DNA of 16,153 bases, taken from positions 1 through 16,153 of the forward strand of contig JAHWHT010000011.1 in NCBI GenBank assembly GCA_019323135.1. Direction: 5' to 3'. Each line of letters opens with the position of its first letter. The first letter of the stretch is position 1. The stretch is from Candidatus Woesearchaeota archaeon. Lineage in GTDB: Archaea > Nanobdellota > Nanobdellia > Woesearchaeales > ARS49. The notes beneath the pieces are model-generated. The model was not told the origin of the DNA. It worked only from the letters and a program-made list of their open reading frames with translations, and did no database searches. The position numbers and the translations under genes were made by a program. Of this stretch, positions 6,651 to 15,300 are shown piece by piece.

Positions 6651-8119
6651 GAATGTGTTCTTATTTTTGTCTTAGGTTTTTCTTTCTTTAAGAAAGATCT
6701 AGACAAGAAGAATATTATCAATGCTATTGCGATTAGAGCGATTGCAAAAATCCAGAGTGGCAAAGTCTTTCTTGGGAATGGCAAGTATAATACTGGTTTT
6801 TCTAGTGCCTGTTCTATATCCTCTACAACTTCTGCAATAGTCGGCGGAAGTGGCGTTGCTGGACGTATTTTACATTTAGACCTAGTGTAAATTGCGTGTA
6901 TTTCTGTTGGAGAGAGGGCTCTGTTGTAGATTTCTATCTCATCTAAACCGCCCTTGAACTGACCAGTGATACTGCCTTTTTCAGAAATCGCACCTATGGT
7001 CGCAACCAACTCTGTTCCTTTTGTCAAATCATGGAACCAATAACCAGGAACACCTGTTGAACCAGTGGTTACAGCGCCATAATGCTGGCCATTGATATAC
7101 CACTCATACCTGCCTTTAGCATAAGTCAAAGTGATGTGAACCCATTCATTTGAGTGCTTATTGAAATTAAATGAAAATTCTGGCTGAACAACGCGATGTG
7201 TCGGACCATCTTTATAGACAAATTCCAGATTGCCTGCAGAATTTATTTGTAATAATAAGTATTTAGCAGCAACGCCAGATTTTTCAACATCTGCATAACT
7301 GAATATTACTTCTTTGTTATTCTTTGGACGGTAAAATACCCATCCATCAATTGTTCCGTTGATAAGATTGTTATATGTATTTTCAGGTGTTACAATAACT
7401 TGCTCTGTAAAACCATTAAGATCTATTGCCCAGTCTTTATAGTCTCTCTCAATAAATCTAGGCTCTTCAATCATATTACCTGTTCTGGAGTAATTCCAAA
7501 AGTCATCAGTGGTATTATCAAAAGTAAACCAACTCACAAGACCATGCGGAGGAAGTACACACTCTCTGTATTCTGGTTGTTCTACAATTGGCGGTTCTAA
7601 CCAAGGCGTTCCGCCGCCTCCACCTCCGCCGCCTCCACCGCCGGATTTTCTAATTGTGAATCTCCAATCACTCGGAGCTCTAGTCAAGGAAGTTGGGGTT
7701 ACTGCTTCACAATTCCAGCGATATGTTCCTATTGGAACTGCACTCACATTAAATGTGACTGTGTGTGGTGAAGAGCCTGTTACATTAATTACATCTGTTA
7801 TGATGAACGCTCCAGAGATGTCAGTATATAATCTTATTTGAGTTATATTTACTGGTCCGCTAAGGTTTGTTGCACGACAGGTTAAACTAACGTCTGTTGT
7901 TGCTCCAGGAATAGTGAAGATTGTGTTGTCTGGCGGATTTAAGAGCGTTACCAACACTTGAGTTGCTACTGAGAATCTAATTGTTCCTTCAGGATTAGTT
8001 GCACTAGTGTTTCCGTAATATATACCTAAACCAGTTGGAAAATCAGAGGATATCTTTAAAGCTACTAGAAACAAGGTTACAGCTAAACATACTAAAAACA
8101 CCTTTTTGGATAAATTCAT
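6617..8119 (-). CDS. Membrane-anchored surface protein with Ig-like and LamG domains
   Basis: A 500-residue protein starting at the ATG at 8119, 7 bp after the upstream stop; an in-frame ATG at 8176 overlaps that gene and is unlikely. Residues 5-22 are a hydrophobic signal segment. An NPEGTIRFSVATQV motif (42-55) precedes an Ig-like domain (about 56-157: LLNPPDNTIF to SDWRFTIRK). Then come an 11-Gly linker (160-170) and a LamG-like jellyroll (about 192-412: GLVSWFTFDN, DLNGF, WVHITLTY, YINGQ, GGLDEIEIYNRALSPTEI). LamG-like domains often bind glycans or protein ligands. A membrane helix (about 454-472) is followed by a basic cytosolic tail (RTHSVKKKKRKKKK) holding a possible Thr/Ser phosphosite. 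It is the last gene of a surface operon. The role is probably adhesion or recognition at the cell surface; the ligand is unknown. Confidence 0.85.
   Translation of the reverse strand: MNLSKKVFLVCLAVTLFLVALKISSDFPTGLGIYYGNTSATNPEGTIRFSVATQVLVTLLNPPDNTIFTIPGATTDVSLTCRATNLSGPVNITQIRLYTDISGAFIITDVINVTGSSPHTVTFNVSAVPIGTYRWNCEAVTPTSLTRAPSDWRFTIRKSGGGGGGGGGGGTPWLEPPIVEQPEYRECVLPPHGLVSWFTFDNTTDDFWNYSRTGNMIEEPRFIERDYKDWAIDLNGFTEQVIVTPENTYNNLINGTIDGWVFYRPKNNKEVIFSYADVEKSGVAAKYLLLQINSAGNLEFVYKDGPTHRVVQPEFSFNFNKHSNEWVHITLTYAKGRYEWYINGQHYGAVTTGSTGVPGYWFHDLTKGTELVATIGAISEKGSITGQFKGGLDEIEIYNRALSPTEIHAIYTRSKCKIRPATPLPPTIAEVVEDIEQALEKPVLYLPFPRKTLPLWIFAIALIAIALIIFFLSRSFLKKEKPKTKIRTHSVKKKKRKKKK
7610..7642 (-). 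repeat. Trinucleotide tract encoding an 11-glycine linker
   Basis: Eleven consecutive GGN codons (GGC, GGT and GGA mixed) encode Gly160-Gly170 between the Ig-like and LamG domains. Local GC content is far above the surroundings. The imperfect 3-bp periodicity could permit in-frame length variation. Confidence 0.85.
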
Positions 8120-8126
8120 TTTATAA

Positions 8127-9359
8127 TTATTCACGCTTGTGAATATTTTTGAATAAAAGCAAGAAAAGTACTGCAATTATTATTCCTGCTGCAATGATTC
8201 TTATTATGGTCTTGCCGTTGATTGTTATGCCTGATGGCTGTTCTAGGACAACTTTTTGTTCTTTTTCTTTTTTAGGCATTGCATCTGCATCAATATTAAA
8301 ACCACCTTCTTGCGGTTCTATTGCAAGCTCTTCTTCTGTGAGAGAGATTACAGTATTCTTACTTTTGATTATACCCTCAAACTTAAGTTCGCCCTTAAGA
8401 GTGTATGTTCCTGCCGGCACTCTAAGACCTTTAAAATGTTTGCTAAAACCGTATATTGATTTGCTCATAGGCTGAAGAGTGTGAGGCGACATTGCGTGAT
8501 TTGCAACTTTCTTATTATTTTCATCATAAAACCAAACCATGCCATATGCTGTGATTGGAACCTTGAACTCATTTTCTAATTCAAATTCCATCCTAAGCCG
8601 GTCTGCTTTTTTATACGCTCGAAAATCAATTAATTTAATATCTGTAGCATGATTTACTATTTCTTTGTTTACAAGCAGTTTTTTATCTGCACAATACACT
8701 GTTCCTTTAACTCGATAATTCTCTGGCTCAACATTATTGAGTGAGATGCTGCTTTCAATGGTCCTGGAATCAATACCTGGAACAGAGAACTTCTCAGACT
8801 GCCAAGAAAGTATCTTTTTCCCATCTGGACCGTATAATTCATAATCTGCATATGCATTGTTAATGTTCTTAATTCCATTATTTACTAAATTCAGAACAGC
8901 AGTAACTTGATTATTATTAATTACTGTATTAAAAACACCAATTTTACAAGCAGTATCAACTTTAGTGTTAACAATTTTTATTGTGGCTCCAACACCTGGG
9001 ATGACTAGAATCGCACCTGCTTGAGCTTCTAGAGGAATTTCTTTAGCAGAAATTGCAACATTATGAATACCTTCAGGAAGAGTGCTTGGTAAAGCAAGGC
9101 TTAAAATTATTTCTTTTTGCTCTCCTGGCCGCATCTCAACTTCAGAAGGGATGACAGTAGTGTACTTAGCCATAGGCCCTTCTAAACTGATAGGAACTCT
9201 TGCAGGTCTTTGTGCTTCAGAAAGTGTAAACTTAAGATCTTTTTTTAAATCTGGTTCAAAAAAAACTTTGTTATCAAAATTACCTAACTGGATTTTAATA
9301 GCAGAAACACTAGTTGAAATAAGAATTAAAAGAATTATAAAAAAAATATATTTTTTCAC
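8127..9359 (-). CDS. Secreted beta-sandwich membrane protein (possibly WxL-interacting/DUF916-like architecture)
   Basis: A 410-residue protein. A signal peptide occupies 1-20 (KKYIFFIILLILISTSVSA). Three likely beta-sandwich domains follow: about 21-128 (with VEMRPGEQKEIILSLALP and EGIHNVAISAKE), about 130-236 (LNLVNNGIKNINNAYADYELYGPDG) and about 238-342 (LENEFKVPITAYGMVWFYDENNK, then LRVPAGTYTLKGELKF). An acidic, then Lys/Glu-rich linker leads to a membrane helix at about 385-404 and a short basic tail, NIHKRE. The body lies outside the cell. The layout recalls bacterial DUF916/DUF3324 proteins that pair with WxL proteins, but that is from architecture only. It starts at GTG 9359, 6 bp after the preceding stop, with no strong Shine-Dalgarno, suggesting coupling. 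Function unknown. Confidence 0.8.
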   Translation of the reverse strand: MKKYIFFIILLILISTSVSAIKIQLGNFDNKVFFEPDLKKDLKFTLSEAQRPARVPISLEGPMAKYTTVIPSEVEMRPGEQKEIILSLALPSTLPEGIHNVAISAKEIPLEAQAGAILVIPGVGATIKIVNTKVDTACKIGVFNTVINNNQVTAVLNLVNNGIKNINNAYADYELYGPDGKKILSWQSEKFSVPGIDSRTIESSISLNNVEPENYRVKGTVYCADKKLLVNKEIVNHATDIKLIDFRAYKKADRLRMEFELENEFKVPITAYGMVWFYDENNKKVANHAMSPHTLQPMSKSIYGFSKHFKGLRVPAGTYTLKGELKFEGIIKSKNTVISLTEEELAIEPQEGGFNIDADAMPKKEKEQKVVLEQPSGITINGKTIIRIIAAGIIIAVLFLLLFKNIHKRE

Positions 9360-9365
9360 TTTTCA

Positions 9366-9596
9366 TCATTTCATGCTGAATTTAATCTGTCCGCCTGCAG
9401 AGTCTGTTACTGGAACGACTTTGAACCGGATTTGACCGCCAGCTGAACCTAACACATCTGCAGGTGCTTTTGCAGGAGCAGATGGGCTCTCAACAAATAC
9501 TGGTGCGACATCAGATTTATCTGAGTTGATGTAAAGCAATCCACCAATAGCTACAATAGCCACGATGACAATCATTATAAGCATTGTTTTTTCCAT
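9366..9596 (-). CDS. Small single-pass membrane protein with a duplicated GGQI[RK]F motif
   Basis: A 76-residue protein. A membrane helix spans about 4-22 (TMLIMIVIVAIVAIGGLLY), followed by a Ser/Pro/Ala-rich stalk and a C-terminus holding two copies of a short motif: SAGGQIRFKV (51-60) and SAGGQIKFSM (66-75). The related NPEGTIRFSV occurs in the LamG protein two genes downstream and NPNGTTRFTT in the S-layer-like protein upstream. GAGGTGG (9601-9607, read on the minus strand) stands 4 bp before the ATG, a strong archaeal Shine-Dalgarno. It heads the operon with the 410- and 500-residue surface proteins and may be their small membrane partner. I do not recognise a named family. Confidence 0.75.
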   Translation of the reverse strand: MEKTMLIMIVIVAIVAIGGLLYINSDKSDVAPVFVESPSAPAKAPADVLGSAGGQIRFKVVPVTDSAGGQIKFSMK

Positions 9597-9610
9597 TTAT
9601 CCACCTCGTT

Positions 9611-9641
9611 TAATAAATAAAATAAAAAATAAAAAATTTAT
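9611..9641 (-). terminator. T-rich terminator after the S-layer-like gene, overlapping a possible promoter
   Basis: Directly after the stop the minus strand reads ATTTTTTATTTTTTATTTTATTTATT, a good oligo-T terminator for the 764-residue gene. The overlapping TATAAATTTT could act as TATA box for the 76-residue gene, with a start near 9612 and a short leader containing GAGGTGG. Which role dominates cannot be decided from sequence. Confidence 0.5.
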
Positions 9642-11932
9642 ATTGCTGTTACTGTTATGGTCTTGTTCATGACGAATTCTTGGTCATCTCCTGGCTTCCA
9701 GACTCCTGTAACTTCACAAGCAATCTGTTCACAAGTTGCAGTAGGTGTGATGTTACCCATACCAAAGCTTGCACTTGTGAAACCAGTCATATCAATACCA
9801 ATACCGCCATTAGCAGCAAATGTCCAACTACGACCAGGAACTGCAAGCCAACTTACACAACCATCGCTACCAACACCGTATGCGCTGAATAATCCTGCAC
9901 AATTAGCGTTCTTTGTAACAGTTGCATTAGCAGTCCTACACTCTAGAGTCAAGTTAGTCATAGTAATTGCTGAAGCAGACGTCAAAGTCATGTTTAATCT
10001 GTAGTTCTGGAACATACCCCATACCTTTTCAACTTCTGCCTGACAAGTACCATTGCTCAAGTCATAAGAACAATTGACACAAGTACCCAAGGTAGTATCA
10101 AACGTACCATTGAATGACTGGAAGTCAAGCTGGAAGTTCAATATGTTAATGTCCGGATGCATTGTTTGAATCACAACTTGCTTATCTGTTGTGAATCTAG
10201 TTGTTCCGTTAGGGTTTACTGCAGATAATTCTAAACTAGTGTTAAAGTAGTCTAGCCAGATAGAACTATTAGTCTGTTCTGGGAATCTTCCGCCTAAAAC
10301 ATAATCCAAATAATCACCTGAATGACCTCCAGTGCCGACGAAATTAAGCGCATCGCCAGAATCTGTAGTAAAGTTGTATATCTCAAATGCAGTTGCAAGA
10401 GAACTACCTTCTAATACAATCACCCTAGTTCCAGTGTTATTATTGGATTGAGTAATTTTCGCAACATAAACAGTAGGGTTTACTCTCTGAGATGCTTTTT
10501 GCACTGCTTCAACACCAGTACTTCCTCCTGAAGTCTTGTACAGTTTTATAAGATTCCTACCTAAATTATCCCAAACTGCAATTCTGGATTCTCCATCTGT
10601 ACTTTCATAACCTTGATATGTTAAAGAGCCTCCACCAAGCACTACATTAGTGCCCATGATTGCAGTTTCACCATAACCAAATCCACCAGACGGATCATTT
10701 ACTGCACCGCCAGTACTTAAGTAATCTGCAGTAATACTAGTTAATGTTGTGCTGTCATACTTCGTGCTCATCATGGCAGGCAATGCAACGCCTGCAACAA
10801 TATACTGTCCAGAAGTAGCAGTATTTGTACTGCCATCCACGACCTTAACAGCATTATCTGCTCTGAGATCGTTTACTCCGTCACCATATGTTTCTATAGA
10901 TGGGCTTGAAGTAGAAATAATACCATCTGAGTATACAATCCCTGTAACAATTTCCGCGAGGTTAGCACGAGCATTACTCTTAACAGTGCCAGTAAAAGTA
11001 GATGTGGTATAACTGTTTCCAGATTCTTCTTGAACTGGAATGTCATTACACACTGCCAAAGCATCTGTTGCAAATTCCAATTCTGTTACTCCTGCAGGAT
11101 CATTGAGTTCTCTACCAAAGGTTATACCGCTTCCGTCAGATTTACCGCCCACAGTTATCGCGCCAGTTCCTGGAGTAGCTTTATTTGGTTTGTCATAGTT
11201 AAGTAAAGCAACCCAAGTATCTGCGCCAACCATTTCGCTATTAGTGTAATCCGCGATATCTGTAGTTGTTCCAGGAGTAGCAGAAACACCAGTATTAATA
11301 ATAATAGGAGTGTCAATTAGCCCTGCAGCACTAAACTTAAATCTAATAACCAATATCTTGTTTGTCGCGTCCTTACCGACTTGAACTACCTCAAAATTAT
11401 CAGCAGTTGGACTGTTATATATTCGAATATCGTCTGATTCAGCTAAAAAATTAGTCTCAATTCGAACTCCATTGTTTCCAACAACATCTGCAGTATTGTG
11501 AGTACCATCTAATACAGGTTTACCGGTATCACCAACTCCTGTTGTCATAGTAACTAAAGAACCAGTGCTCACGACAACCTGGGATACATTTGTTAAATTG
11601 GTGTGGTTTACCTGCTGGTTAAGGTATTCATAAGACCTCGCAGGATTTGCATCACAATACATGCCACTCGTTGCGTTACATACTACATAACTGTTTATGC
11701 TAGATATATTAAAACAAGTTGCATTAGTGTTACAAAGCACTGTCAATGTCAACGAATTAGTAGTCAATGTGCCTTGCTGAGACAAACTAATCGGAGTAGT
11801 TGCGCCAGTTGTAGTAGTTATTGTAGTCGGACTACAACCTCCAATACCACATGCAGTGTCACCTGCGTACACAAATGTTGCGAGCGAAATAACTACGCAA
11901 GCAACCAATAATAATAGAATTTTTTTATTCAT
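9638..11932 (-). CDS. Large secreted S-layer-like surface protein
   Basis: A 764-residue secreted protein. The ATG at 11932 follows GAGGTGAT by 7 bp; the in-frame GTG at 11944 lies inside that motif. A signal peptide spans 1-23 (LLLLVACVVISLATFVYA). The N-terminal region is Thr-rich with Cys28, 33, 67, 73, 85 and 93. The middle (about 130-560) is a low-charge beta-rich body with Gly, Thr, Ser and Asp. A C-terminal domain (about 570-764) opens with NPNGTTRFTTDKQVV and has eight cysteines (618, 621, 630, 665, 678, 692, 734, 739). N-glycosylation sequons are abundant (NAT, NIS, NHT, NLT, NVS, NGT, NMT, NIT, NKT). There is no C-terminal membrane helix, so it may attach through its C-terminal domain or by lattice contacts. 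That domain is about 92% identical to the partial gene at 15573. S-layer function is inferred from size, secretion and sequons. Confidence 0.8.
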   Translation of the reverse strand: MNKKILLLLVACVVISLATFVYAGDTACGIGGCSPTTITTTTGATTPISLSQQGTLTTNSLTLTVLCNTNATCFNISSINSYVVCNATSGMYCDANPARSYEYLNQQVNHTNLTNVSQVVVSTGSLVTMTTGVGDTGKPVLDGTHNTADVVGNNGVRIETNFLAESDDIRIYNSPTADNFEVVQVGKDATNKILVIRFKFSAAGLIDTPIIINTGVSATPGTTTDIADYTNSEMVGADTWVALLNYDKPNKATPGTGAITVGGKSDGSGITFGRELNDPAGVTELEFATDALAVCNDIPVQEESGNSYTTSTFTGTVKSNARANLAEIVTGIVYSDGIISTSSPSIETYGDGVNDLRADNAVKVVDGSTNTATSGQYIVAGVALPAMMSTKYDSTTLTSITADYLSTGGAVNDPSGGFGYGETAIMGTNVVLGGGSLTYQGYESTDGESRIAVWDNLGRNLIKLYKTSGGSTGVEAVQKASQRVNPTVYVAKITQSNNNTGTRVIVLEGSSLATAFEIYNFTTDSGDALNFVGTGGHSGDYLDYVLGGRFPEQTNSSIWLDYFNTSLELSAVNPNGTTRFTTDKQVVIQTMHPDINILNFQLDFQSFNGTFDTTLGTCVNCSYDLSNGTCQAEVEKVWGMFQNYRLNMTLTSASAITMTNLTLECRTANATVTKNANCAGLFSAYGVGSDGCVSWLAVPGRSWTFAANGGIGIDMTGFTSASFGMGNITPTATCEQIACEVTGVWKPGDDQEFVMNKTITVTAI

Positions 11933-11939
11933 TCTTCTA

Positions 11940-11978
11940 ATCACCTCAAAATATATCTTTTTCTGTATTAATATAAAT
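11940..11978 (-). promoter_or_regulatory. Promoter and Shine-Dalgarno of the S-layer-like gene
   Basis: GAGGTGAT (11947-11940, minus strand) is close to the anti-16S consensus and sets the ATG at 11932. A TATA-like ATTTATATTA lies at 11978-11969, predicting a start near 11947 and a leader of about 15 nt. Unlike the kinase genes, this gene appears leadered, as suits a highly translated surface protein. Confidence 0.6.
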
Positions 11979-12002
11979 CTCCATCATAACTATGGCTCAA
12001 TC

Positions 12003-12042
12003 AACCTTTTTTATCAAAATGACTTTTGATATAAGGTTTTTT
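12003..12042. repeat. Strong hairpin/operator-like inverted repeat followed by a T-run
   Basis: A perfect inner stem pairs TATCAAAA (12012-12019) with TTTTGATA (12024-12031) around TGAC. An outer stem pairs AACCTT (12003-12008) with AAGGTT (12033-12038), giving 14 pairs with a small 3-by-1 internal loop. On the plus strand the hairpin runs into TTTTTT (12037-12042), like an intrinsic terminator. No gene is known to be read into it on that strand, so an operator or an RNA element is equally possible. It is the longest inverted repeat I found in the window. Confidence 0.6.
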
Positions 12043-12050
12043 ACACTCCA

Positions 12051-12060
12051 GATATATAAA
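12051..12060 (-). promoter_or_regulatory. Possible distal TATA box toward the S-layer-like gene
   Basis: The minus strand reads TTTATATATC, a near-canonical archaeal box A. A start would fall near 12030, inside the 12003-12038 inverted repeat, giving a leader of about 100 nt. Alternatively it serves the plus strand as TATATAAAT. Both are inferred from sequence only. Confidence 0.35.
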
Positions 12061-12065
12061 TGTTT

Positions 12066-12116
12066 CGTTGAAACGTAAAGCTTTTCAACGAATTTTGAAA
12101 TACAAAATATTTCAAA
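12066..12116. repeat. Two further short inverted repeats
   Basis: CGTTGAAA (12066-12073) pairs with TTTCAACG (12083-12090) around a 9-nt loop. TTTGAAATA (12094-12102) pairs with TATTTCAAA (12108-12116) around CAAAA. Both are perfect stems. With the 12003-12038 repeat they make three hairpins within about 115 bp. Confidence 0.5.
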
Positions 12117-12196
12117 TTTTCGCTGAAAAATGTTGTTTTTATTGAAGTGAAAAATACAAAATAGTTCAAATTTTTGTTTAAAAATATGCTGTTTTT
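12097..12196. repeat. Imperfect direct repeat, 54-bp period, in the kinase 2 / S-layer intergenic region
   Basis: Copy A (12097-12140) and copy B (12151-12196) agree at about 38 of 44 positions with a 2-nt insertion in B; the core is AATACAAAATA-TTCAAATTTT. The hairpin of copy A (12094-12116) is broken in copy B by one substitution. No third copy is visible. The whole 11945-12331 interval (about 390 bp) holds no convincing gene. Confidence 0.55.
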
Positions 12197-12294
12197 TAGT
12201 CATATTACTTTCCATTTAGAAAATATATTAAAAAAATATACATATAATATAGTAAAATAAACATAGATTATATTCACTCCCTAGTGGTGATAAC

Positions 12295-12309
12295 CGTAAG
12301 TTTTAAATA
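12295..12309 (+). promoter_or_regulatory. Predicted promoter of kinase 2 (leaderless)
   Basis: CGTAAGT followed directly by TTTAAATA (box starting 30 bp before the ATG at 12332) predicts a start point at or within a few bases of the start codon. There is no Shine-Dalgarno. The element matches that of kinase 1 except for a 2-bp AA insertion there. Confidence 0.6.
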
Positions 12310-12331
12310 CCCCTGCCAACATATATAGTAT

Positions 12332-15300
12332 ATGGTTGAGTGGAAAATATTCCGGCAGGACGCAGTAAACATACTTGGCGAAGATAAAGTCTCTCGCGGA
12401 GAACAGATTTACAAAGGCCAGTTCAAAGAAGGCAGAATAGACATAAACAAACTATTCAAAATACTCAACAAAGAAGGACTTCTAAAACCAAAACAAAAAA
12501 AACAAATTCAAACAGCATTTCAACAAAGAAGCCAAGAAGAGCGAAATGTGACCATCGCAAACACGCCAGCAAAACGCAATGTTCCTCTAACAAGAATAAA
12601 TGGAACAGACGAAACAAAAACACTGCATCAACCAGGCAAAGTTCCAAAAACAATAGAAACAGATGAAGAAGAAATAGACATCTCTGCACATTTAGACGGA
12701 TTTGACGATGAAAAAGCAACATATATTGGCAAATACAAAATCATAAAAGAATTAGGCAGAGGGGGCATGGGCGCAGTATACCTATGTGAAGATCCAACCT
12801 TTGAGACAGTCCAGAGAGAAGTTGCAGTAAAAAAACTAATATTGCCTGCTAAAAAGGCAAAAAACAAACAAGCACAAGCAGAATTAACAACCAGAACAGA
12901 GAGAGCAAAAAGAGAAGCAGGATTAACTGCAATACTGGCAAGACACGACAATATTATAAAAATTTACGATTCAGGAATTGATCCAACAGATAATAACTTT
13001 TTCTATTCAATGGAAGTTGTCAATGGAAAAGAATGGAACGATGTCTTACGAACTGTTGCAGAAATAAGAAGAACAAACAAACCATTGCCTGAAAGATATT
13101 CCTTAGAAAATATGCTCGAGACCTTACTTAAAGTCTGTGATGCAATGGCTTATGCACACGACCAAGAAATAATCCATAGAGACTTAAAACCAGAAAACGT
13201 GATGGTGGATGAGAAATTCGGCAGTGTAAAAGTTATGGATTGGGGACTTGCAAAAAAAATCGATGAGGCAGATACTTTAAGATTGACCCAAAGCAAAAAA
13301 ACATTAGAAGAATACATGAAAAATATGGACGTCGGCAGAACAATCACTGCATTGACAATAGACGGCCAAATAATGGGAACACCTAAATTTATGGGCCCAG
13401 AACAAGCAACAAATGCAAAAAGACTAGATCAAACTGCAGACGTATATTCTCTAGGCGCAATGCTGTATAACGTATTAACTGGCAAACCACCAATAGTAAC
13501 CAAAGGCAGCATATGGAATTTAATTAAAAAAATCAAAGCAGGAGACATAACACCACCGATAAAATCAAAAAATCCACTTTATCAAATTCCGCCAGAAATA
13601 AATGCAATAACAATGAAAGCTCTTGCAAAAGACAAAAGAAACAGATACCAAACTGCAAAAGAACTTGCAAAAGATATTCGAGCATTTCTTACAAATAAAG
13701 AAGTAAGTTCATACCCATATACTTTCTCTGAAAAAGCAGCAAGATTTGTGCAAAAACACGCAACTGCAACAATTGCTACATTGTTATTAACATTAGGTCT
13801 GGGAATATCTGGCGTAGCATACCAAAGCTTCCGCGCAGCAGACGCAAGAGCTGACGCAGAAACAGCAAGAGCAGAGAAAGCAGACCTTGAAAAAAAGATT
13901 GAAAAACAGAAAAGAAAAAAAGCAGAAAAGAGAGCAGTAAAAGCAGAGGATGCTTATGAAGGTCAAAGTGAAGCGATTAATAAACTACAAAGTCTTGAAC
14001 AATTAACACAGAATGAAGATTATTATGATGCTGCCCTGCAAATAATTAATGAAGCAGTGCATGAGTCAAAGAACTTTTGGCAGCCATACTTAGCAAGAGC
14101 AAAACATTACGCAACATTTGGCCATTATACCGAAGCAGAAGAAGACTTTGAAAAAGCACAAATACTTTACAAGAAACAACACCAAAAAGAGTCTGTAGAA
14201 ATCTGGTTTGAAGCAGGAATGCAATATGGGCTTCCTGCAGGATTAGGCGGGCAAGGAGAATCAGATAAAGCATTGCAATATTTTGAAAAAGCAGTCCAAA
14301 TAGGGCCAAAAACTGTGTGGGGGAAATTATCTCGCGCAGTATCTCAAATTATTCACGCAAAAAAAAATCCAGAAGATGCTTGGGAACTTATTCCAGATGC
14401 GTTAGAAGCAACAAGCAATTTAAATCAAGATACTGTTGCAAAAAATATAACTGCCACACAATTAGTTTATGCGTGGATTAAAGGAGCATCAGTAATATCT
14501 AAATATAAGTATCCTGTATTCTTTGAATATGCTGACTTGCCTGAAGCTAAAAAAACATTAGAGAAACTAATACGAGAAAATAAAGGAAATATACACATTA
14601 AAAATTTCCTTGCGCTGATTTACAAAAAAACCGGCAATTGCGATAAAGCAATAGAACTTCTATCAGATATACTTTCAATCCAAGAACATTCTTTCTTTTA
14701 CACGAATCGGGGCAGCACATATAGTGAACTAGGAAATTTGGAAAAAGCACTTTTAGACTTTAACAAAGCATTACAATTAAATTTCGATGATGCGGATGTT
14801 TACGTAGAAATAGGAATTGCACATTTGCATCAAAATGATTTTGATACTGCGATTAAGAACTTCAGAAAAGCAATACGAATGAGCCCAAAAAGCGCAATAG
14901 CGCACTACAACTTAGGACTGGCTTTTTATCAAAAAAAAGATTTAGAAAATGCATTGACTCAATTTAATGAAGCAATACACATAAATAAATATTATTCTGG
15001 CGCATATAGCGGACTAGGAATGATTTTTGCAGACCAAGAACAACACGAGCGCGCAATAGAATTATACACTAAAGCTATTCAATGTAATTCAAAAGATCCA
15101 TTTTTTTATACTAACAGAGGAAACTCTTTTACTGCTGAAGGTAATTTAGAAGAAGCGATTCAAGATTATGACACTGCAATTAAGCTAGATTCAGAATACG
15201 CAAATGCATATTATTCTCGTGCAAGAGCACATACAAAAAATAATGCATTTGAAAAAGCAATACAAGACTACACAGAAACGATAAAAAGAGATAAAAAACA

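Noticed and set aside
7509..7841. 110-residue plus-strand frame with a poly-proline run
   Set aside because: It is the antisense reading of the poly-glycine linker and flanks of the LamG gene; the minus-strand gene has signal peptide, domains and TM helix.
8120..8176. Upstream ATG of the LamG gene adding 19 residues
   Set aside because: It overlaps the preceding gene by about 50 bp and would bury the signal segment; the ATG at 8119 sits 7 bp after the preceding stop.
12097..12196. CRISPR-like repeat pair
   Set aside because: Only two imperfect AT-rich copies, with about 10 bp between them and no spacer-sized unit or cas gene.
11997..12215. 72-residue open frame on the minus strand in the kinase 2 / S-layer intergenic region
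   Set aside because: Low-complexity Lys/Phe/Ile composition, made from the 54-bp direct repeat (FKQKFELFCIF and FQRKFEIFCIS), no Shine-Dalgarno; better explained as repeat DNA.
12274..12290. Short palindrome TCACT...AGTGGTGA upstream of kinase 2
   Set aside because: Only 4-bp stems; could contribute to the control region but is too short to call on its own.
12465..12722. Leu/Phe-rich minus-strand frame inside kinase 2
   Set aside because: It is an antisense shadow of Lys/Glu/Gln-rich coding sequence (AAA, GAA, CAA codons read backwards), not a membrane protein gene.
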